64,000 bases of DNA from Erpetoichthys calabaricus (Eukaryota > Chordata > Cladistia > Polypteriformes > Polypteridae). The stretch covers positions 194,794,090 to 194,858,089 of the forward strand of contig NC_041397.2 in NCBI RefSeq assembly GCF_900747795.2, read 5' to 3'. How positions within the stretch are numbered: position 1 is the first letter of the stretch; each line of letters begins with the position of its first letter. The notes under the pieces were generated by a model. That model did not search any database, was not told the origin of the DNA, and worked only from the letters and a program-made list of their open reading frames with translations. This document shows positions 42,877 through 54,649 of the stretch, one piece after another. A program made the position numbers and the translations under genes.

Positions 42877-43850
42877 ATATAAATACTGACATAATGATGG
42901 AATTATGATAAGATAGCTGTTAAATGCAGCACTAGCAGGGAAGCAAGATGTATTTTGTGAGGATTCAGCCTCAAAGTTACTTTGCTTGTATTTCAGCTAT
43001 GCAGAAAGATTTGTGGAAAACGGAGTCAAGGAGATTCATTAAACATGGATACAATCCTGTCATGAGATGACAACCAATAAATATTTAAATGTTATTTATA
43101 CCCATTTATCATTATATAATTCATGTAATGGAAATTAAAGTTGGCTATGGCCAGGACAAAATGTTGGAAATCTTTAAAAAGGGTTGGGTTTTGTTTGTTA
43201 GGTAAGTATCCTTTGCTGTATCAACAAAGCGGTACGTTTTGATTTTGCTTTAGTTCAAGTGTTTTTACTTGCTAATTAATTATCACTTTCCTAAAGTTCT
43301 TTGAGTGAGGGAGAAGAAATAACTAAATACTCACTTGAAATGACTTAATATTGTTTCCCGGGATAGATGGTTGTAATGAAGTACTGTTCAGGGGATGTTT
43401 GATTGTTCAGGAACTAATGTTAGGAATTTCAATTCAGACCATAAAAGCAATAATAATAATACCATAAACCTCAAGAGTTTCATAACTGTACATAGCAGTT
43501 CATCCCAACTTAAGCCCAAAACAACAAAATACTTTACTACGCATTGCTGCTGTTGAGTCTTTTCATCCTTCGTTTTGGGTGTCTTTACTCTGTTTTTTTT
43601 TTTTTTTTTGAAGAGAGGAATTTGTTAAATGGAAAACCAACTGCATTCATTTTAGTTTACCAACAGAAAAGCTTGCTTGATGAAAGTGAAACATAATTTA
43701 AGTAAATTTCTTTAAAATTAATATTTTGTTCCTAAACACCCACATGAAGCAAAAGTACAATTTAGGCTCAAAAGTAAGTAAAACAGATTGTAAGTTCGTA
43801 AGCATAGCAACTTTTTTTTTTTTTTTTGTTCTGGAAATAAACAATTTTGT
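42877..43850 (+). other. ZBTB21: ZBTB21 3' UTR, with candidate poly(A) signals
   Basis: AT-rich, unique-looking DNA after the stop. AATAAA occurs at 43,076-43,081 and 43,836-43,841; a later one is at 45,474-45,479. Which is used cannot be told from sequence. If the last is used, the MITE at 44,069-44,854 would be part of the mRNA. Confidence 0.5.
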
Positions 43851-44068
43851 TTATGTGCCATTTCTGTTTTATTCACAACATTTAATCTGGTTTAACTTGG
43901 CTGGTAACTTATTAATATATATTATTGTACAGTTGCAGTACTGCAACATTTTTGGGTTATACTGCAGAGCATTTATTTTAATTTGGTGTCATTCTTGAGA
44001 GCAATTGTTTCAAATTCAGAACAAAGTATTCCTAGAAAATATGTGGATAATATTTGAATTATATGATA

Positions 44069-44854
44069 CAGTGATCCCTCGCTATATCGCGCTTCGCCTT
44101 TCGCGGCTTCACTCCATCGCGGATTTTATATGTAAGCATATTTAAATATATATCGCGGATTTTTCGCTGCTTCGCGGGTTTCTGCGGACAATAGGTCTTT
44201 TAATTTCTGGTACATGCTTCCTCAGTTGGTTTGCCCAGTTGATTTCATACAAGGGACGCTATTGGCAGATGGCTGAGAAGCTATCCAGCTTACTTTCTCT
44301 CTCTCTCTCTCTTGCGCTGACGTAGGGGGGTGTGAGCAGGGGGGCTGTGTGCAGCTGCTTCCTGAAGGACATGCTGCACGGAGCTTCGCATACTTAAAAG
44401 CTCAAAGGGCACGTATTGATTTTTTTTATCTGTCTCTCTCTCTCTTCCTGCTCCTGACAGAGGGGGTGTGAGCTGCCGCCTTCAACAGCTTTGTACCGGC
44501 GGTGCTTCGCATACTTAAAAGCCAAAAAGCCGTATTGATTTTTTTTTGACTGCTTGCTTTGCACTCCTTTGAAAAGGAAGATATGTTTGCATTCTTTTAA
44601 TTGTGAGACAGAACTGTCATCTCTGTCTTGTCATGGAGCACAGTTTAAACTTTTGAAAAAGAGACAAATGTTTGTTTGCAGTGTTTGAATAACGTTCCTG
44701 TCTCTCTACAACCTCCTGTGTTTCTGCGCAAATCTGTGACCCAAGCGTGACATTCTAAAAATAACCATATAAACATATGGTTTCTACTTCGCGGATTTTC
44801 CTATTTCGCGGGTGGCTCTGGAACGCAACCCCCGCGATGGAGGAGGGATTACTG
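44069..44854 (+). mobile_element. Tigger-like MITE, CAGTGATCCCTCGC family, copy 1
   Basis: Starts CAGTGATCCCTCGCTATATC and ends with GAGGGATTACTG, flanked by TA (44,067-44,068 and 44,855-44,856). It is almost the same as 50,000-50,813. The interior has two related units. Each has a CT run, a GGGGTGTGAGC word, and TTCGCATACTTAAAAGC followed by 'gtattgatttttttt' (about 44,298-44,430 and 44,432-44,545). No transposase. TIR and TA target are of pogo/Tigger type. Confidence 0.9.
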
Positions 44855-44856
44855 TA

Positions 44857-45639
44857 TACAACATTTGAACATTTAATATAAATTACCACATTATAAAATG
44901 ATTCATGAGCTCTAAACACAGTGAGGGTTAATAAAAGACAAATATGAAATAGTCTTTTTTTTTAATTGCATTAAAGGCACTTACTTCAGGTCAGACGATC
45001 AAGGTTGTAGTCATTTCCCTGTAAATATATTTTCCATGCTGTTTGTATGTTGATTAGTGGTTCATTTTTATTATACATTTAAACTTGATGGCTAGATTCT
45101 GTAGCCCTGTTATTACAGAATAAGTGTACATCATACAAATTGTTACTTAAACATCACAAGATTATGTAAGTATAGTCCACATATTAAAAGTATATTTAAT
45201 TTATTTACTGAAATGTGTTTTGCTCAAGTTGTTGTTTTTTTTTCCTCACAAACTATTAACATTGCACAGATAAGACCCTTACCTCAAGAATATATCTAAT
45301 ATATCAGTGCCCTTGACCTGTCTGCATTTGAATAAGTTAAAAGGATTTTTTTTATACCTCTTGCACATGGTGCACACAAGCTGGAAGGTAATTTGCATAT
45401 TAGCCAGTGAATTATTTTTTAAAATATAATAATCTTACACGTTGTATAAATTCCCGTGTCTGGTTTGATTTCAAATAAATAATTGGACCAAATGTTATTT
45501 CAGTTAATTCCATAAATCCTGTTGAACGTTTTGTAATAACATCCTGTTGAATTATATGACCATATTCAGTCAGCAATATATTAAACGTAACCTTTTCTAG
45601 CCCACCTAATCCAATTGAGGATAACAGGTTTTAGTGGCG
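44857..45639. other. AT-rich intergenic DNA
   Basis: Nothing recognised apart from a possible distal poly(A) signal at 45,474-45,479. Confidence 0.4.
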
Positions 45640-45890
45640 GAGGCATATCCCAGTAGCATCAAGCGTAAAGCAGGAACTAACCCGGCATTAGACTCCAGTT
45701 CTTTTGTAGGACAGACTTATGCACAGTCACATAGGATGGTTAATTTAACCTGCATGTCTTTGGTGTGTGTGAGGAAAGGCCACGTGGAAAACATGCATAC
45801 TTTAAACAGATGGCAACAAGGTGCAGAATTTGAACTGGCAAATCTGGAGATGTACTGGAACCAGTGTAACACTCTGCCATATAGTAATAA
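45640..45890 (-). repeat. Degraded V-SINE
   Basis: Minus strand: 'catatcccagtagcatcaagcg', 'ttaacctgcatgtctttggtg', 'gaaaacatgcatactt' and a head near 45,850-45,888. The order is right and the divergence high. Confidence 0.55.
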
Positions 45891-47121
45891 ATGTCTGGAT
45901 ACAAATTCGGTATCTTTTGTTACTTGTTTTTGACAAATATGGAATTTACTTCATTAAAATATTAGTTTCTTATAATGTGGAGAAAACATTTTCAGAAATA
46001 TCAGTGACAGTTATGAAATACAGTGCATTTAACATCATCTGTTAGGTTAAACTGGTAAAATATTAAATGGTTGATAAATTTATCACATTTTTATACAGAA
46101 AGCTTCATTTGTATTCTCTTGCATATGTGAATGATTTACAATGGCTGTGTGGTTAATGAGTTTGATACAATAAAATACCCAAGAAATTTTGTAACTTTGT
46201 TCACAGTCTATGAAACTATTTATGTCTTGACTGCAGTAACATGGCTTGAAAAACCATTTTTTTTGCTTTGGTGGTTTTGCAGTGTGTTGAGCTTTTTTCT
46301 AGTGTACGTCTTTGGTTTCGTAGCTTTTAAAATAAAAAAAAAAAACCTCAGTGCACTTAAAGGTGTGTTCTTTTAATAATTATGTTACACTTGTGAGAAA
46401 TCCAAAGTCAATGAATGTGGCAAACAGTACAAAATGTCTTTACGTAGATTTTAAATGTTTTCTTGTTTTATTTTCACATTACCATTTGCAGTGTCATTTG
46501 TCATGTTAATATTCCCCACAAGCTATTATTTAACAAGGTTTTTCAAAATCCAGTCATTTCTATAAATACTATGCCTGGTCATATTTTCATTTCATTTGTG
46601 TCATAAATACCCACTGATTTACATTGGGGGGTCCCAGTCCTCATCCTCTGAACTCCATGTAGGTTTTTGCTCCACACAGTTTCCCAGTCAGTAAATCATT
46701 TCTACTTTTAATTTAACTCATTGTTTTTTCTCTTTTCTTATATACATTTAGAAAAGATCAGTAGTGTAAGGTGTACATTCATAAGAAATTTATAAATATT
46801 GATAATTTTGCCATAGTTTTCAGTTCTTAAGTCTCTTGTGACAATTTTTTATTGATTCCCTTTTTCATATGAAGTTTGCTTCCTTAGTTGTGTCCTGACA
46901 ATGAGTGGAGCAGACACCGGGGCAATCGACACTAAACAATGAGGTGTAATATTATTAAATAACTGTTCACATATCCAGGAAACCTGGAAAAGCCAAATGA
47001 AAATCACAAAATCTCCAATGTAATATATATTAATGCGTTCTTTGTTTTTATAAAACTGATCAAATCCAATTTTGAAATTTCTGATCTCAGGGCTTTCTTC
47101 ACTCTGTGTCATTTGTGCTGG
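45891..47121. other. AT-rich intergenic DNA with one repeat scrap
   Basis: 46,622-46,740 ('ggggggtcccagtcctcatc', 'ctccatgtaggtttttgctcc') resembles the left end of the element at 32,576-33,254. No gene is supported in the rest. Short frames near 45,900-46,376 and 46,849-47,136 have no family resemblance. Confidence 0.4.
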
Positions 47122-47299
47122 TACAGTGCTGTGCAAAAGTATTCAACAGTGTTTGTCCTATCTTACTGCATTTAAACCTGGAATTAAAATGAATTTTTGG
47201 GGGTTAGCATGTTTTGATTTACACAGCATGCCTACCACTTTTATCTTGTGACAACAAAACTAGAAATCAAGAGTGTGCTCATAGCTGCAAGTCTCTTGG

Positions 47300-48199
47300 G
47301 GGATGTCTTTATTAGCTTAGCACATCTAGCCAATGGGATTTTTGCCCATTACTCAAGGCAAAACCGGTTAGTTAGAAGGGTTGCAAGTCATGCCACAGAT
47401 TCCCAATTGAGCTGAGTTCTGGGCTTTGACTAGGCCATTCTAAGACATTTAAATATTTCCTTTTAAACCACTGCAGTGTAGCTTTACCAGTATGCTTAGT
47501 GTCATTGTCCCATCATTCCAATCTCATATCTGTGACATACTGAAAAAAGGTTTTCCTCAAGAAGTGCTCAGTATTTAGTGCCATTCATCTTTCCTTCAAT
47601 CCCGACCCGTTTTACTGCCCCTGCTGATGAAAAACATCCATACAGCATGATGCTGCCAACACTGTGGTTCACTGGGGGAATGGTGTTTTCAGGGTGACAG
47701 GAAATATTGGTTTGTTGGCACAAATGGCATTTCCCATGATGGCTAAAAATTTCAATTTTAGTCTCCTCTGACCAAAGAACCTTCTTCCACGTGTTTGGGG
47801 AGTACACCACGTGCTGTTGGACAAACTCCAAATGTGTTTTCTTATTTTTTCTTGAAGCCATTGCATTTTTCTGGCCGCTCTTCCATAAAGCCCCACTCTG
47901 TGAAATGTAAGGCTTAAAGTGGTCCTATGGACAGATACTTCCATATCCACTGTGGATCTTTGCATCTCCTTCATGGTTATCTTTGTTTTTTTTTTGCATC
48001 TGTGATTAAAGCCCTCCTTGCCCGGTCCGTGAGTTTGTCTTGGTTGTAGTGGTGCCATACCATTTCCATTTTGTTATAATGGATTTAATGGTGCTCCGTG
48101 GGATTTTCAAAGTTGCAGATATTTTTTATAACCCCACCCTGATCTATACTTCATCATAACTTTGTCACTGACCTGTTTGTAGTGCTCCTTGGTCTTCAT
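47300..48199 (-). pseudogene. Broken transposase of the split Tc1-like element
   Basis: The ATG would be at 48,199. Readable pieces are PRQTHGPGKEGFNHRCKKKT, QRSTVDMEVSVHRTTLSL and ARKMQWLQEKIRK in one frame (48,058 down). A second frame (47,861-47,568) has KKTHLEFVQQHVVYSPNTWK, KVLWSEETKIEIF and SVGSIMLYGCFSSAGAVKRV. The first catalytic Asp of the family's WSDETK is Glu here (WSEETK). The part that should hold the second Asp and the Glu (below 47,568) is too altered to read as one frame. It is an old, dead copy. Confidence 0.75.
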
Positions 48200-48409
48200 G
48201 GTGCCAGCTTAGTGGTGTTGCAGACTCAGAACAGGTCTATTTATACAAACATGTGACACTTTCGATTGCACACAGGTGGACCTTAATCAACTAATTATGT
48301 GACTTCTGACATTAATTGGTTCAACCAGATCTTACTTAAAGGTTTAGCAAAAGGGATAAATACATATGCTCTCACAACATTTCAGCTTTTACTTTTTTTT
48401 ATATATAGA

Positions 48410-49969
48410 CAGTGGGTATAGAAAAGAATCACCCCCTCGAAATATTCCCATTTTTTGCTTTACAGCCTTAAATGAAAACACACAAACCAATATTTTTTCC
48501 AACTTTACTTATTCAATGCAATCTATAACAACCAAATGAAAGATATCACACCTACAGATCAGAAGAATGTTAAAAAATAAAAAACAAGAAAAACTGAGGA
48601 TCACCCCCCTCCTAAACAATATTTGTAAACTCAATCAGGTGTAAGTAACCCCCATTTCCATTGCAGACCATGGTTACTGGCTTCCACCTGTGATCAACTG
48701 TAATCAGTGTGATTAGTGAAGCATAAAAACAGCTGTTCCTGGAGCATTCCCTTGCTTGGTAGTGCAACTGACAGCAAACAACTGACTATGGGTGGCAAGC
48801 CACTTTCAAAAGATCTCAGGGATAGAGTTGTGGACAGACATAAGGCAGGTGTTGGATACAAAAAAATCTGCAAGGCTTTATCAATTCCAAGGAGCACAGT
48901 AAAGTCCATAATTAAGAAGTGGCAAGCGTTTGGTACTACTAGGACCTTCCCTGGATCTGGCCGTGCCTCCAAACTGGATGGAAGAGCAAGGAGGAAACTG
49001 GTAAGAGAGGCTACCAAGAGGCCACTTTGAAGGAGATACTGGATTTTATGGCAGAGTTGTCATTGTGTGCATGTGACAACAATTTCACAAGTGCTCCACA
49101 ATTGTGCCTTGTTCTCAAGAAAGGCCACATTAAGGCTTGTTTGAGCTTTGCCAGAATGCACCTTGAAAATTCTGATGCCAAGTAGAAAAAGGTCTTATAG
49201 TCAGATGAGACCAAAATCGAATGGTACACCTGGTGGAAATGCAATGCAGCTCACCATTCACAACACACCATACCTACAGTAAAGCATGGAGGTGGCAGCA
49301 TCCTGTTGTGGGGGTGTTTCTCTGCCGCAGGGCCTGTGGCTCTCATTAGGGTAAAAAGAAAAAATGGATGGGGCAAAATACACTCAAATTCTTCAGGAAA
49401 ACCTGCTACCCTCTGCCAGAAAGTTATAGATGGGCAGAATGCTCACCTTTCAACACGACAATGACCCGAAACACACAGCAAAATTGACCATACAGTGGCT
49501 GAAGGAGAAAAAAGTGAATGTCCTTGTGTGGCCCAGTCAGAGCACAGACCTAAATCCCACTGAAAATCTATGGAAAGATTTGAAGATAGCAGTCCACCAA
49601 CGCTCACCATCCAATTTGACCGAACTTGAACAGTTCTATAAAGAAGTGTGGGCAATTATTGCTCAATCTAGATGTGCAAAGCTGATGGAGAAGTATCCCA
49701 ACAGACTCAAGGTTGTCATTAAAGCAAATGGTGGTTCAACAAAAAACTGACATTGGGGGGTGATCCTTTATTAATCTCAGTATGTCTTGTTTTTGATTTT
49801 TTTATAATTTTTCTGAACTGTAGCTGTGTTATCTTTTACATGGATGTTATAGGTTGCGTTGAGTAAGTAAAGCTGGGAAGAAATATTTTTTGTGTGAGTT
49901 TTCATTTAAGGCTATAAAGCAAAAAAAAAAAAATATTTTGAAGGGGGCGATTCTTTTCTATACCCACTG
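48410..49969 (+). mobile_element. Tc1-like transposon inside the split element
   Basis: Starts CAGTGGGTATAGAAAAGAAT and ends ATTCTTTTCTATACCCACTG, followed by TA (49,970-49,971); the left flank is TAGA rather than a clean TA. Inverted repeats reach inward past 'atattcccattttttgctttacagcctt' and its mirror. The element lies in the AT-rich right arm of the older Tc1-like element. Its ends are well kept though its gene is broken. Confidence 0.88.
48788..49750 (+). pseudogene. Broken Tc1-like transposase (DD34E)
   Basis: The ATG at 48,788 gives MGGKPLSKDLRDRVVDRHKA, GVGYKKICKALSIPRSTVKS and a second HTH up to LVREATKRPL, with a stop at about 49,030. The middle is shifted and has further stops. 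SDETKIEW-like code (catalytic Asp) lies at about 49,200-49,224. From 49,430 a frame of 106 codons has [12 protein letters not shown] and STDLNPTENLW, the second Asp and the Glu, ending GGSTKN. The three catalytic residues survive in pieces but no full protein can be made. Confidence 0.86.
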
Positions 49970-49999
49970 TATATATGTGTGTGTGTGTGTATATATATA

Positions 50000-50367
50000 C
50001 AGTGATCCCTCGCTATATCGCGCTTCGCCTTTCGCGGCTTCACTCCATCGCGGATTTTATATGTAAGCATATTTAAATATATATCGCGGATTTTTCGCTG
50101 CTTCGCGGGTTTCTGCGGACAATAGGTCTTTTAATTTCTGGTACATGCTTCCTCAGTTGGTTTGCCCAGTTGATTTCATACAAGGGACGCTATTGGCAGA
50201 TGGCTGAGAAGCTATCCAGCTTACTTTCTCTCTCTCTCTCTCTCTCTTGCGCTGACGTAGGAGGGTGTGAGCAAGGGGGCTGTGTGCAGCTGCTTCCTGA
50301 AGGACATGCCGCACGGAGCTTCGCATACTTAAAAGCTCAAAGGGCACGTATTGATTTTTTTTATCTG

Positions 50368-50402
<35 letters not shown>

Positions 50403-50810
50403 TCCTGCTCCTGACAGAGGGGGTGTGAGCTGCTGCCTTCAACAGCTTTGTACCGGCGGTGCTTCGCATACTTAAAAGCCAAAAAGCCCTATTGATTTTT
50501 TTTTTTGACTGCTTGCTTTGCACTCCTTTGAAAAGGAAGATATGTTTGCATTCTTTTAATTGTGAGACAGAACTGTCATCTCTGTCTTGTCATGGAGCAC
50601 AGTTTAAACTTTTGAAAAAGAGACAAATGTTTGTTTGCAGTGTTTGAATAACGTTCCTGTCTCTCTACAACCTCCTGTGTTTCTGCGCAAATCTGTGACC
50701 CAAGCATGACAATATAAAAATAACCATATAAACATATGGTTTCTACTTCGCGGATTTTCCTATTTCGCGGGTGGCTCTGGAACGCAACCCCCGCGATGGA
50801 GGAGGGATTA

Positions 50811-50813
<3 letters not shown>
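50000..50813 (+). mobile_element. Tigger-like MITE, CAGTGATCCCTCGC family, copy 2
   Basis: TA at 49,998-49,999 and 50,814-50,815. The sequence is almost the same as 44,069-44,854. The 28-bp length difference comes largely from longer CT runs (near 50,225-50,245 and 50,370-50,402). It is non-coding. Like its neighbours it sits in (TA)n DNA of the split Tc1 element. Confidence 0.92.

Positions 50814-50897
<84 letters not shown>
50814..50897. repeat. (TA)n microsatellite between two MITEs
   Basis: About 36 TA units followed by 'aaataaata'. It offers many TA target sites and may have grown from the original insertion target. Confidence 0.9.
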
Positions 50898-52726
50898 CAG
50901 TGGAACCTCGGTTTGCGAGTAACTTGGTTTACGAGTGTTTTGAAAGACAAGCACAAATTTTTAATAAATTTTGACTTGATAAACGAGCAAGGTCTTGCAG
51001 TACGAGTAGTATGTATATGCTTTGTCTGCTGAGCGTCATGTGATCACAACTGAGCTGATGGTTCTTCTCTCTCTCGCTGCGTGATTGTGGGCAATCGTCT
51101 CCTATTCTCTGTCTGAATCGGCGTGCCTCACTCATATAGTCAACATCCGTACGAGCGTATACTGTTTACTACAGCATTAGCATTGTGACTGTGTGTGTGC
51201 TCGCTCGCATGTGTGTGTGTATGTGTGTGTGCGTGCTGTGACGTGCGAGTCCCCGTCTTGCACCCTAAAACACGAAGTTGAGTCTCAGTGCTTTAGCAAC
51301 ATCAGCTTTATTCAGCTTGAAACAGCAACAGCGCGGTTATTTATACACAGACACAGCAGTCAAGCAGGGCCCTGCACATTTATAATGTTCCTTTGTTCCT
51401 TGTACAGTGGAACCTCGAGATACGATCACCTCAGTATACGAGAAATTCAAAATACGAGGAAAGTATGAGCGAAAAATTCAGATCTAAATGCGAGCATTGG
51501 CTCGCGTAACGAGCCACAAGCCAGGCTGCGGGTATAGCTCGCGGCTTAGCGAGGGGGCGTGGTAGCTGTTGCGAGCCGCGATCTGCGGTGTCTGCGTTTC
51601 TCACTTTAGTGCACAGGTGGGAAACTGCCCACATCCATGATTGTTCCTGTGGCTGATGGGCTGCAGCTGCCATGTCCTCCCCGCATATATAGAGAAGCGC
51701 GAGCTGGTTAAGGGGGAGAAGAAGTAAAAGAAAAGAGAGGAGAGAGAACGGAGGTTGCGGCAGGCAGGCAGGCGGGCGTAGGAAGTCGGTGCGGGAGAGC
51801 AAGCGAGTGCAGGCTCGCGTGTAGCTGAACAGTGAGCTGAACAGGCGAGCCAAACAGCTGAAGCAGGACGGTGTAGAGAAGGTCAGCTGCATTAAGAGTG
51901 TCTCGCCTGTTGCAGAGCCCGCAGGTGAGACGCTAACAGAGAAGAAGCACCGGGGATTGTCATCTGTTTTTTAAAGACTGCATCCTTTTGACGTTTTAAC
52001 CTCGTGTTAAAGGATTGTTATTCTTGTGTATTTTAAACCTCCACTTCACAACTGTTTTAAGGATTATTTATTTAAAGATTTATTGAATGCTCTACTGCAC
52101 TTTGGACACCTGTTTTGATTCTTTTAATAATCAGTTATATTATTTACCAGTGTTATTTATTAAAGGTAGACTACAGTATATATAATTTATTAGTGTTATT
52201 TGTTAGGAAAATTGATTTTTATGTTAATATATTTGGGGTGCGGAACGGATTAACTGGATTTCCATTATTTTCAATGGGGAAGTTTGTTCTAGATACGAGA
52301 AATTCGCTATACAAGCTCAGTGCTGGAACGAATTAAACTCGTATCTAGAGGTTCCACTGTATCACCCATCGACGGCAGGCGCTTATAGCATGTCTGCAAT
52401 CTTTTTGGATTTGCTTTTACGACGAACTGCTACAGCGCTGGGAGACTGTGATTGCTTTGGGACGCTCTTCCGCGTGTCGTCCCATTGGGTGCAATCCCAC
52501 AAGAGTTTAGAAACTCACACCAGCCATTATTCTTTTCAAAGGTAAAGTACTGGTTAATTTGTTTTTATGTATTTTTACTTTATATTTTGTATTAATCATT
52601 TTTATATGAATAGTTTTGGGTTGTGGAACCCCATTATTTCTTATGGGGAAATTCACTTTGATATACGAGTGCTTTGGACTACGAGCACGTTTCCGGAATG
52701 AATTATGCTCGCAAACCGAGGTTCCA

Positions 52727-52729
<3 letters not shown>
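50898..52729 (+). mobile_element. Outer Tigger-like MITE of a nested pair
   Basis: Starts CAGTGGAACCTCGGTTTGC and ends GCAAACCGAGGTTCCACTG; TA at 50,896-50,897 and 52,730-52,731. Without the inner element (51,405-52,359) and its TA it is about 875 bp. The pairs 'tttacgagtg' and 'tatacgagtgctttgg' near the two ends are inverted. No transposase is present. The end sequence is that of the 19,420 family but the interior differs. Confidence 0.9.
51405..52359 (+). mobile_element. Inner Tigger-like MITE with a GC-rich core
   Basis: Starts CAGTGGAACCTCGAGATACG and ends 'tatctagaggttccactg'; TA at 51,403-51,404 and 52,360-52,361. It is 955 bp, placed inside the outer MITE. Positions 51,490-51,960 are much richer in CpG than the region, with 'cgcatatatagagaag' (TATA-like, about 51,683) and 'cccgcaggtgagac' (donor-like, about 51,920). 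These could be leftovers of the parent transposon's promoter and first exon. No protein is encoded. Confidence 0.88.
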
Positions 52730-52769
<40 letters not shown>

Positions 52770-52885
52770 TACATGGACTATATTTTTACGTCCATTACAT
52801 AAAATCCAAATGAAAATCTATTTTAATTCCAGATTGTAATGTGACAAAACAGGACAAACACCACAGGGGATGAATACAACAAAAG

Positions 52886-53242
52886 GAGAGTTACTAACAA
52901 AAGAGAGTTAAAAATGTAAAAAATGAATATGCAAGTGTGATGATTTTTTAAAGTTTTGTATAAATCTCACTTTTATGCTCTTTTGTAAATGCATAATAAT
53001 TAAACCAGCTAATTAAACAATAAGATCAATTACAGGGAAAATGACTTTGTGAAAGGGAAACTGAGTAGAGCAAATACCTGAAGCTACAGGGGGTCTTGAA
53101 GACTGGGGATTTGAAAGTATTGAACAAGAAGCCAGATCCTGTCATGTTAATATTTAATGTGTGAAACAACTAGCCCTGGATAAGATGCAGGGCTTTTCTG
53201 GGGGACCTTCATGCACACTTTGAACAAGTTTACAATCAATCC
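52886..53242. other. Intergenic DNA, nothing named
   Basis: 53,085-53,125 ('ctgaagctacagggggtcttg', 'aagactgggga') faintly resembles the element at 32,576-33,254. No gene. Confidence 0.35.
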
Positions 53243-53458
53243 ACATCTTTGAAGTAGTTATTATTTATTTACTTATTTGGCTAATGCCTTTATCAAAGGC
53301 AATATTCAAGATACAATTGGTTACATTTCTTTTTCCAATTGGAGTATGGGCAGGTGAAGTGACTTGCTCATGGTCACACAGAGGTTAGTAGTTAGATTTA
53401 AACCCATAACCTCAGAGTTTGAAGTCCAAAGCCTTAACCATTACACTGTCCAGCCCAC
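53243..53458 (-). repeat. tRNA-derived SINE (family of 6512-6690)
   Basis: Minus strand. The head 'ggacagtgtaatggttaagg' has an A-box-like sequence, 'gggtttaaatc' is the B box (complement near 53,394-53,404), the body is 'tgagcaagtcacttcacctg', and the tail is 'gataaaggcattagccaaataag' with AAAT repeats. This is better preserved than the copy at 6512. Confidence 0.72.
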
Positions 53459-54478
53459 AGTAGTTAGAAAGTGGATGGAACACATAATGAGAAAAATAAG
53501 AAAAACCTGCCAGGTTGCCAGAGACAGCACGCCAACTGGGAACTGAATCAGGGTCCATACATTGTGTGGTGGCAGAGCTACTTCACTGCACCACTTTACG
53601 TTTATACTCTTACTTTGTATACTCTATTTCAAATTAATTCAACATTATCTGCTGTTATTTAGTCTAATTAATGTAACAATTTTACCTGTCTTTTTTATTA
53701 AAACTCTTTTATTACCTTTTAGAAAATATTTGCATTTTTAAATGACAATCTATCAGATGAGCAAATTACAGTACTTGCTGTTATTCTTCTTTCCAGCTTT
53801 TGAATTTAGATTGTATTTGGTTTACACCAGCTGAATGCAAAGTATTTTTTTCATTACTTTTAAGTACTGGAATGCACCTTTGTTCACCTGCCAAAAACAT
53901 GCATGTGTGGAAGCCCATACTGGGTGAACAGCATTATATAAAAATAAACTGAATTCTATAGAAATTCTATTCTTATTTCTATAGAGATATAGCAATAAAC
54001 TGAGTCTGTTTGCAAATACTTTACATTTACTGAAGATGAAGGTGGTGCTGTAGCTGGTGAGTACTGGTTCTCATCCTTTTTCACTATTTTCATCAGGGTC
54101 ATCGCAGCAACTCACTAAGTTGGCCTGACCTATCCAACTTACCCTCAGCAACTTCTTCAAACCCTTCCTGGATAATCCCCATACAACAATAATAATCCAG
54201 GCCATCTGAGAATTATAATCCCTCCTGGGTGGCTGCTGCATGAGTATACCATCTCAACAGACTTGTGTTTACCCAGAAAAGCAGCAGCAGGGTTACTGCA
54301 AATTCCCCAGCCTATCATAGAGAGTCAGCCAGGCAAAACCTAATTTTAGCCATTTATAACCTCATTATTTTGGTCACTACCCAGAGGATGAGGATGTAGA
54401 CTGACTAGTAAATTGAAAGCTTTGTCCAAGGACTTAACTCCTGCTTCGCCACCGTGGTCTGGTACCATCTTCCCTGAC

Positions 54479-54509
<31 letters not shown>

Positions 54510-54649
54510 CACCATGAGATACTGTACATAAAATCCTTTACTCGGGGCAGCTGCTCCCCCATTAACTTAGGGAGATGTGCCATTATTTTACAAGAGAAGA
54601 CTGATTATTTCTCATTCTTGATGAAAATGCAACACACAGATATAAATTC
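53459..54649. other. AT-rich DNA, possibly with old LINE debris
   Basis: 54,040-54,480 is less AT-rich and may belong to the LINE remnant to its right, but I cannot align it with confidence. A 27-29 bp A run lies at about 54,482-54,510. No gene is supported. Confidence 0.35.

Larger units (their letters stand above)
47124..52885 (-). mobile_element. Tc1-like transposon split by three later insertions
   Basis: The left end CAGTGCTGTGCAAAAGTATT follows a TA (47,122-47,123). The body runs to about 48,405. The right end reappears at about 52,770-52,885: 'tacgtccattacataaaatcc', 'ttaattccagattgtaatg' and 'aggacaaacaccacagggga'. In reverse these repeat the left-end blocks 'gtgtttgtcctatcttactg' and 'aaacctggaattaaaat'. 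In fish relatives these blocks sit directly after the sequence seen near 48,400. Between the two halves lie a Tc1-like element, a MITE and a nested MITE pair joined by (TA)n and (GT)n. The outermost bases of the right end are eroded. Confidence 0.75.
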
